Below, one piece after another: positions 58,349-64,000 of a stretch of DNA of 64,000 bases; within the stretch, counting starts at the first letter, position 1; each line of letters opens with the position of its first letter. The translations under genes and the position numbers were made by a program. The stretch covers positions 30,464,289 to 30,528,288 of the forward strand of contig CM030365.1 in the NCBI GenBank assembly GCA_017893485.1, written 5' to 3'. The stretch comes from Hemerocallis citrina. Taxonomy: Eukaryota; Streptophyta; Magnoliopsida; Asparagales; Asphodelaceae. The notes beneath the pieces were generated by a model. That model had not been told where the DNA came from and searched no databases. It saw only the letters and a list, made by a program, of their open reading frames with translations.

Positions 58349-60028
58349 TGATGAACACATTATTATTCACATTTAGAGGCAATAATCTTAATGAAATTAG
58401 ACATTTAAAAGCTCTATATGTGGTATTTAACTCTTATTTTCTCTTTTCAATAGGAAATAACCAAAAGCAGCAAAACGAAGCAAATTCAGGATCTTAAGGA
58501 TGAACTCAGAAGATTACAGAAGCATCAGTCGACTGGTTCTCCACAACAGGCGACTGGACAGAGAACTCAAGCTTACACAGATGTCTCGTCATAGTCGACT
58601 TACTCTAAAGGACAGTCGACTAGTCTGATCAATTATGAAATCTTCAGAAGTCTCGACTCAGTCGACTGGTTCGAAGACAAGTCGACTGGTCTGCGGCGGA
58701 GTAAACAGATAAGATATTCAAAGATACACCTGCATCTAATTTCGAATCTATGTGGATCCAGATTTTATATGAAGAATCAAATCTAAAGACAGGGTATTTC
58801 CAAGAGCACGTGGTTAACAGATAAGGAAGGAAAGAAGAAAAGAGAAAGAAATAAATCACCAAATCAAATAAAGAAGGACTTTCCTGAAAAAGGGCAAAAA
58901 CCCTAATTCTTCAGCCGCGCTCTATAAATATCAGAAAAGGGATATCATTCGGGACGCTCTCTTCAACATTCCAAAACTACCGAATCACAAGAGTTTCTGC
59001 GCATTCAAGTCATCAACAAGGCCTTATTCTATCAGCATTGAGGAAGGAGAGAGGAGATCCAGTATTCGAAGGCAGTCGACTGTGTGACAGCCAGTCGACC
59101 TTATTGCCGGAGTTCATTAGTTTATTTCTTCTCTTTCTATTCTTTTATCTTTATCATGTATTCAAACTTGTTGATTAATAAAAATATTATTATGTGGAAC
59201 TAAATTCATAGTTGGGTAGATTGAAGCCGTAGTTATGTAGTGCTATATTCTGCTGAACTCTTCTAGTTTACTTATTGATTGAATCTGTTTGTATTGATAT
59301 AGATTGACGGTAATCAAACTTGTTCTCAAAAGCCTAAGAGCAGTCGACTGAGGTGAGAGCCAGTCGACTGACAAACAGAGCTAGAGAATATCAAGTTTGT
59401 ATTACTATCTATCTGAATCTGTTATATGAGCATATTGAGACGACCCGTATCTCGTGCCCGTAATTGTAACAAAGGGATCTTTAGGGGTTCCTGGTTCAAT
59501 CAACTTAAGGGATCTAGATCTGATACCAATTTCTAGGACATTGAGTGTTTGTTCGTTTCCACTGATCTTATGTTTTCTTTAAGCACAACTTAGTAGATAC
59601 CATGCTAGACACTTAATGAAAGAAACGAATTAGAGTAGATACCATGCCTAATTCTTGGCCTAGGGAAACAATACTTTAAGGAGTAGATACCATGCCCTTG
59701 AAGTGAACAAACATGAGTAATAAGAAGAAGTTCAGAAGGTGACTTAGCATTACTGACTATTGGTGACAATCTAAACCCAACTATTTCATAAATATTTGTG
59801 ATTCAACACTTCTTCATTCAGTTTTAAGCTTTTTATTTCTTTTAGACCTTTAGAACAACTCTTTATGATTTTTATTACTTTCTATTGACTAGTTAGTTAA
59901 AGTCTACAATCTCTGTGGGATCGACCCTTGCTATTGCTACGCTTTGTCAAACGATTCGTGCACTTGCGAGGTTTTATAATTTGTGTCTAGTTTTATCTAT
60001 TTATTTAGGGAACTAGAAACCAACAACA
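58349..60028 (+). repeat. Derivative LTR 3
   Basis: 1680 bp, closest to LTR 1: about six differences by eye, against about ten to LTR 2. TATAAAT at 58923-58929. It is followed by TTGTA and the interrupted RT. Confidence 0.95.
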
Positions 60029-61195
60029 TTGTACCATAAAATGGCACTTTTCCCAATTCAGCACTAAATTGTATTCTTCACATCTTTTAAGCACAAGCTC
60101 GATGAACCTTTCCACCATGTCTGAAAATATACTCATCATACATCTTTGAAATGTAGCTGGTGCGTTGCACAATCCAAAGGGCATCCTCCTGTATGCAAAA
60201 ATACCAAAAGGACATGTAAAAGTGGTTTTTTCTTGATCTTCTGGGGCAATAGCAATTTGATTATAGCCACTATAACCATCTAAAAAACAATAATGACTAT
60301 ATCCTGCTAATCTTTCTAACATTTGATCAATAAAAGGAAGAGGGAAGTGATCTTTCCTGGTTTCGTTATTCAATTTTCTGTAATCAATGCAAACCCTCCA
60401 TCCTGTGGTCACTCTTGTCGGGATAAGTTCATTTTCTTCATTTGTCACCACTGTGACTCCACTTTTCTTAGGCACTACATGTATAGGACTTACCCATTTG
60501 CTATCTGAGATAGGGTAGATGATGCCAACATCTAGTAGCTTCAGAATCTCTGCTCTTACCATTTCCTTCATGTTTGGGTTAAGCCTTCTCTGTGCTTCCC
60601 TGCTTGGTGTTGCGTTGTCTTCAAGAAGTATTCTATGCATGCATTTGGATGGACTTATTCCCTTGATGTCTGCAATGGTCCATCCAATAGCATTCTTGTG
60701 TTCTCGTAATACCCTTAGCAACTTCTCTTCTTCCTGTGCACTTAGGTTTGCGGCAATTATCACTGGTAGCGTCTGGTTCTCACCCAAATATGCATGCTTC
60801 AAATGGTCGGGCAACTGCTTAAGCTCTAAGTGTGGAGGTCTCGGTGCAGTCGACTGGTCCCTGGTAGCAGTCTGGGCAGTCGACTCATCCTCTCCAACAG
60901 TCGACTTGTCTAATGCATCAGTCGACTTGTCTGCAGAAACAAAAGTGTCATCAGTCACCAATGTTTCAAATACTGGTGCAAACTTACCTGAGTATGACTT
61001 TGGAGTTTCAAGGTGATGTATTGTCTTTGCTATCCCCCAGTCATCGTATTCCTGTTCAACATTAGACAAAGTTAGAGATTGTGTAATTGTGGCTTGTAGT
61101 GGTTCAACGCTATGTACCTGAAATGTTTGATCAACAATCTCCTGCACCACATCAACATTATAGCATTCATGATCATCATGTGAAATTTTAGTGTA
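60029..61195 (-). pseudogene. Athila reverse transcriptase, catalytic block deleted
   Basis: On the minus strand there is a spacer rich in palindrome-encoded repeats (DKSTDALDKSTVGEDESTA, 60849-60945). RT follows: DVGIIYPISDSKWVSPIHVV, GWRVCIDYRKLN, HFPLPFIDQMLERLAG, YCFLDGYSGYNQI and FAYRRMPFGLCNAPATFQ. Then SDMVERFIE passes straight into LVLKRCEEYNLVLNWEKCHF. The segment that normally carries the MDD catalytic motif lies between these two and is missing, without loss of frame. Upstream a one-base change near 61188 separates this frame from gag-protease. The 3' side is cut by the derivative at 60028. Confidence 0.9.
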
Positions 61196-63369
61196 TCAAA
61201 CATTTTAAATTCAACCTTCTCTCCATTTATTTTCATGCTTATAGTACCCTTTTTAACACAAATTTTTATATCAGCCGTACTCATAAAGGGCCTACCTAAG
61301 ATGATTGGTAGAGAAGATGGCATTGAGGATTCCTCCATGTCTAACACAACAAAATCAGCAGGCAAGATGAAATCGTTTACCTGAACTAGGACATCTTCCA
61401 AAATACCTCTAGGTCGTTTGATATTGCGATCCGCCAATTGCAACGTGATGGATGTTGGTTGGAGTTCCCCTAATCCTAGCTTTTCATAGACAGTGTATGG
61501 GAGGAGATTGATGCTTGCCCCCAAGTCTAGTAATGCTTTCTCAAAGAAGTGCTCACCAATCCTGCAAGGAATGGTAAAACTACCTGGGTCTTTTAGTTTG
61601 GGAGGTAATTTTCTTAATAAGACAGCGCTCACTTCTTCTGTCAAAGCCACATCCTTCCTAACCTGAAATGTTCTTTTGTGAGTGCAACATTCTTTCAAAA
61701 ATTTAGCATAAGAAGGAATTTGTTTAATAGCATCAAGTAGGGGGATATTAATTTCTAACTTTCTGAGAGTTTCAAAGATGTCAAATAAATGTTGATCTTT
61801 CTTTTGTTTTACTAACCTTTGAGGGAATGGTGGCAAAACTGTTCTTACTTTTTCACCTACCTTGTTGGAACCCAAAACTTTTGATGGTTGTTCTTCTGTT
61901 TCTTCGGTGTGTGTTCCAACCTTGTTGTCAATTATCTTACCACTTCTGAGAGTTATTACTGATTTGAGCTGTTCTTGACCTCCAGGGTTTGGTATGGTTT
62001 GTGATGGAAGTTCCCCTGCCTTTCGTTCGCTTAACTCTTTAGCAATTTGGCCAATCTGTGTTTCCAACTTCTGAATTGCTTGCCCTTGCTGGTTGCTTGT
62101 TTGATGTTGTTGTTGGAGCAATTGAAGAACGGTAGATTCAAAATCCAATTTCTTCTGTTCTTGAACTGGCCTATCAATCCCACTTCCTTCTTGAAAGTTC
62201 CGTGCATGTCCTTGTGTGAATTGAGTCCCTTGATTATTCTGATTATTGCTCCAGGAGAAGTTTGGATGGTTCCTCCACCCTGGGTTGTATGTGTTCGAGA
62301 ATGGATTGTTCTTTGGTGGAAACACTCCTCGACCTACATAATTTGCATGCTCCTGATCTGTGAAAGAAGACATGGGACATGTATCAGTGGTATGATCTAC
62401 ATGAGAACAAATTGCGCAAATTTCATTTGTGTGATTTTTAACTCCACCCATCATAGACATTGCATTAACAAGCATATCAATTTTCTTATTCATGTTTACC
62501 ATTTCCAATTGAATGTTATTGTTATTAGAGATTTCGTAAACTCCCTGTTTTTTCGAAGGGCCCCTCCTTGTTGAGAATTGTTGTGAATTTTCGCTGAGTT
62601 CTTCAAATAGTTCAATGGCCTTTTCACCGCTTTTCCTCATTAAGATCCCGTTGCAAGCTGAATCCACAATTGCCTTGTTATTATCGTTTAAACCTTCATA
62701 AAAAGCTTGTACCTGATCATCTTTAGGCATATTGTGCGTAGGGCATTTGAGAAGTTTGTTCTTGAAATCCTTCCATGCTTCGAAAAATAAATCTCCATCC
62801 TTTTGTTGGAAGAGTTGAATTTCCCTTTTTAGCTGTTTGGTCTTTTGGGCTGGAAAGAATTCTTTTAAGAATTTTGTCGCCAATTGCTCCCATGAGTTTA
62901 TTGATCCTGGTTCCAAAGAATTATACCATAGATTAGCGTTAAGTTTTAAGGAAAAAGAAAACAAGATTAACCTGATTTGTTCAGGGGTAAGCCCTTGGAC
63001 GCTTTGTGTCCTGCAAAGATCGAAAAAGTCTTGTAAATGGAGATGAGGCTCTTCATCTGGTCTGCCACTAAAGTGGGTAACCATACTAAGTAACTGAGGA
63101 GATAGATGCATGTTCCCTGTGACATTAGGTTGATACGCAATGCAGGAAGGTTGTTCGATATTCTTAGGCGTGAATTTGTCCTGCATTGGTACTCGATTTG
63201 GCATTTCCTCAGCCATTGCTGTATGTGAACTGGGTCTCTGGACAGTCGACTGGTTCGTGTGGACAGTCGACTGGTGCGCTGCAAACAGTTTACCTAGTCT
63301 GTACAAAGTGCGTTCTGTTTCTGCGTCAATCGGTAGTAGCTCTGGACGAAGTGATCTCCTTCCGTGCAT
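61072..63369 (-). CDS. Athila gag-protease (765 aa open frame)
   Basis: The open frame holds capsid, nucleocapsid and protease of the minus-strand element. An N-terminal extension of 51 residues contains HQSTVHTNQSTVQRP, encoded by two palindromes 21 bp apart. The capsid part (about residues 60-270) includes HLHLQDFFDLCRTQSVQG. The zinc knuckle CAICSHVDHTTDTC near residue 340 is a complete CX2CX4HX4C. A glutamine-rich stretch follows, then LRSGKIID and the protease active site LLDLGASINLLP with the C-terminal loop IILGRPFMST. The last 35 residues are out of frame after a one-base change near 61188. The start could also be Met 52, the start used by the derivatives. Confidence 0.85.
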   Translation of the reverse strand: MHGRRSLRPELLPIDAETERTLYRLGKLFAAHQSTVHTNQSTVQRPSSHTAMAEEMPNRVPMQDKFTPKNIEQPSCIAYQPNVTGNMHLSPQLLSMVTHFSGRPDEEPHLHLQDFFDLCRTQSVQGLTPEQIRLILFSFSLKLNANLWYNSLEPGSINSWEQLATKFLKEFFPAQKTKQLKREIQLFQQKDGDLFFEAWKDFKNKLLKCPTHNMPKDDQVQAFYEGLNDNNKAIVDSACNGILMRKSGEKAIELFEELSENSQQFSTRRGPSKKQGVYEISNNNNIQLEMVNMNKKIDMLVNAMSMMGGVKNHTNEICAICSHVDHTTDTCPMSSFTDQEHANYVGRGVFPPKNNPFSNTYNPGWRNHPNFSWSNNQNNQGTQFTQGHARNFQEGSGIDRPVQEQKKLDFESTVLQLLQQQHQTSNQQGQAIQKLETQIGQIAKELSERKAGELPSQTIPNPGGQEQLKSVITLRSGKIIDNKVGTHTEETEEQPSKVLGSNKVGEKVRTVLPPFPQRLVKQKKDQHLFDIFETLRKLEINIPLLDAIKQIPSYAKFLKECCTHKRTFQVRKDVALTEEVSAVLLRKLPPKLKDPGSFTIPCRIGEHFFEKALLDLGASINLLPYTVYEKLGLGELQPTSITLQLADRNIKRPRGILEDVLVQVNDFILPADFVVLDMEESSMPSSLPIILGRPFMSTADIKICVKKGTISMKINGEKVEFKMFDTLKFHMMIMNAIMLMWCRRLLIKHFRYIALNHYKPQLHNL

Positions 63370-63470
63370 CCACCAAAATCCTGTATCCTAAAAGAAAAAT
63401 ACTGATTAATAAAATTAAAAGAAAGAAAATAAAAACTTGCTACTGATCTGTAAGTTAAAATACTAGACAA

Positions 63471-63488
63471 TCCCCGGCAACGGCGCCA
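63471..63488 (-). promoter_or_regulatory. Athila primer binding site, tRNA-Asp
   Basis: On the minus strand TGGCGCCGTTGCCGGGGA, exact, lies six bases after the 5' LTR. Confidence 0.95.
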
Positions 63489-63494
63489 AAAACT

Positions 63495-64000
63495 TGTTGT
63501 GAAATCTAGCTACCTAAATAAATAGATAAAACTAGACACAAATTAAAAAAAAACCTCGCAAGTGCACGAATTGTTTAGAAAAGCATAGCAATAGCAAGGG
63601 TCGATCCCACAGAGATTGCAGACTTTAACTTACTAATCAATAAAAAGACTAAGAATCATAAAGAGCTATTTTAAAAGTCTAAAAGAAATAAAAAGATTAA
63701 AACTAAATTAAGAAGTGTTGAATCACAAATATTTATGAAGTAGTTGGGTTTAGATCTCCACCAATAGTCAGTAATGCTAATTAAGCTTCTGAACTTCTTC
63801 TTATTACTCATGTTTGTTCCCTTCAAGGGCATGGTATCTACTCCTTAAAGTACTGTTTCCCTAAGCCAAGAATTAGGTATGGTATCTACTCTAATTCGTT
63901 TCTTTCATTAAGTGTTTTTAGCATGGTATCTACTAAGTTGCATTTAAAGAAAACATAAGATCAGTGGAAACGAACAAACACTCAAGGTTCTAGAAATTGG
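63495..64000 (-). repeat. Athila 5' LTR, partial (window end)
   Basis: On the minus strand it ends CTAGATTTCACAACA. It is nearly identical to 43236-43740, the matching end of the 3' LTR, and runs off the window. Confidence 0.93.

Larger units (their letters stand above)
48028..60028 (+). mobile_element. Tandem Athila derivative: three LTRs, two gag-only interiors, one target duplication
   Basis: The order is LTR (48028-49706), interior (49707-53189), LTR (53190-54869), interior (54870-58348), LTR (58349-60028), 12,001 bp in all. The outer flanks are TTGTA at 48023-48027 and 60029-60033. No duplication flanks the middle LTR; each interior passes straight into it through its polypurine tract and leaves through a primer site. 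One insertion was therefore followed by duplication of an LTR-interior unit, most simply by unequal recombination between LTRs. It lies in opposite orientation inside an Athila element of a related subfamily. Confidence 0.95.
43236..64000 (-). mobile_element. Athila-type element, minus strand, continues past window end
   Basis: Order on the minus strand: 5' LTR (from beyond 64000 to 63495), tRNA-Asp primer site, gag-protease, RT, [12-kb insertion 48028-60028], RT end and RNase H, integrase, long 3' noncoding part, polypurine tract, 3' LTR (44924-43236). The coding parts on the two sides of the insertion join in frame at the duplicated TTGTA (HFMVQ then KGIVLGH). It lacks an env-like frame. 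The left flank is AACAT at 43231-43235; its partner lies outside the window. Confidence 0.93.

Noticed and set aside
43236..60028. Long inverted LTR pair as a programmed hairpin
   Set aside because: The inverted arrangement is fully explained by insertion of one Athila type into another; target duplication TTGTA is exact.

Overview
This window looks like repeat-dense intergenic DNA from a flowering plant, probably heterochromatin. I see no host gene, rRNA gene or functional tRNA gene. Almost everything that can be classified is Ty3/Gypsy LTR retrotransposon: Tekay-type and Reina-type chromoviruses, Athila-type and Tat-type elements. Two small DNA-transposon pieces (a hAT-type MITE and a CACTA-like end) are also present. 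The plant assignment rests on the Athila tRNA-Asp primer site, the Tekay LTR ends (TGTAAC..CCC / GGGGCGTGACA), the chromodomain tails and the methionine-tRNA primer sites. The species cannot be told from this sequence.

Layout. 1-1169: unclassified DNA with short palindromes. 1170-7006: 5'-truncated Tekay element (protease to chromodomain, then a partial 3' LTR) whose LTR ends in a 136-bp inverted repeat. 8112-8317: hAT MITE with a perfect 8-bp target duplication. 8692-13689: CACTA-like left end and adjoining DNA, split by a solo LTR (9190-12737). 13690-24755: 3' end of another Tekay element. Its single 3' LTR is split by a minus-strand solo LTR of the same family (14719-18002) and a plus-strand solo LTR of another family (19849-24037). 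24842-28906: minus-strand LTR. 28907-30146: internally deleted third member of the TGTAACCCCTG solo-LTR family. 30360-36042: complete but dead Reina element with target duplication TCAGG.

36646-64000 is a nest five insertions deep. A Tat-type 5' end (36646-37830) is cut by a Tekay-type 5' LTR and leader (37831-41653). That is cut by a minus-strand LTR (41654-43235), which is cut by a minus-strand Athila element (43236 to beyond 64000). The Athila element is in turn cut at 48028-60028 by a plus-strand Athila derivative.

That derivative is the most unusual object here. It has three near-identical LTRs and two internal regions inside one target duplication (TTGTA). It carries only a gag-like frame; protease, RT, RNase H and integrase have been removed by two deletions that keep one long frame. 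The host Athila element has its RT catalytic block deleted, so nothing in the window could move by itself. Both Athila types and the first kilobase of the window carry many copies of the palindrome CCAGTCGACTGG, mostly in pairs about 20-22 bp apart, in LTR, leader and protein-coding spacer alike. This is the strongest candidate here for something undescribed.
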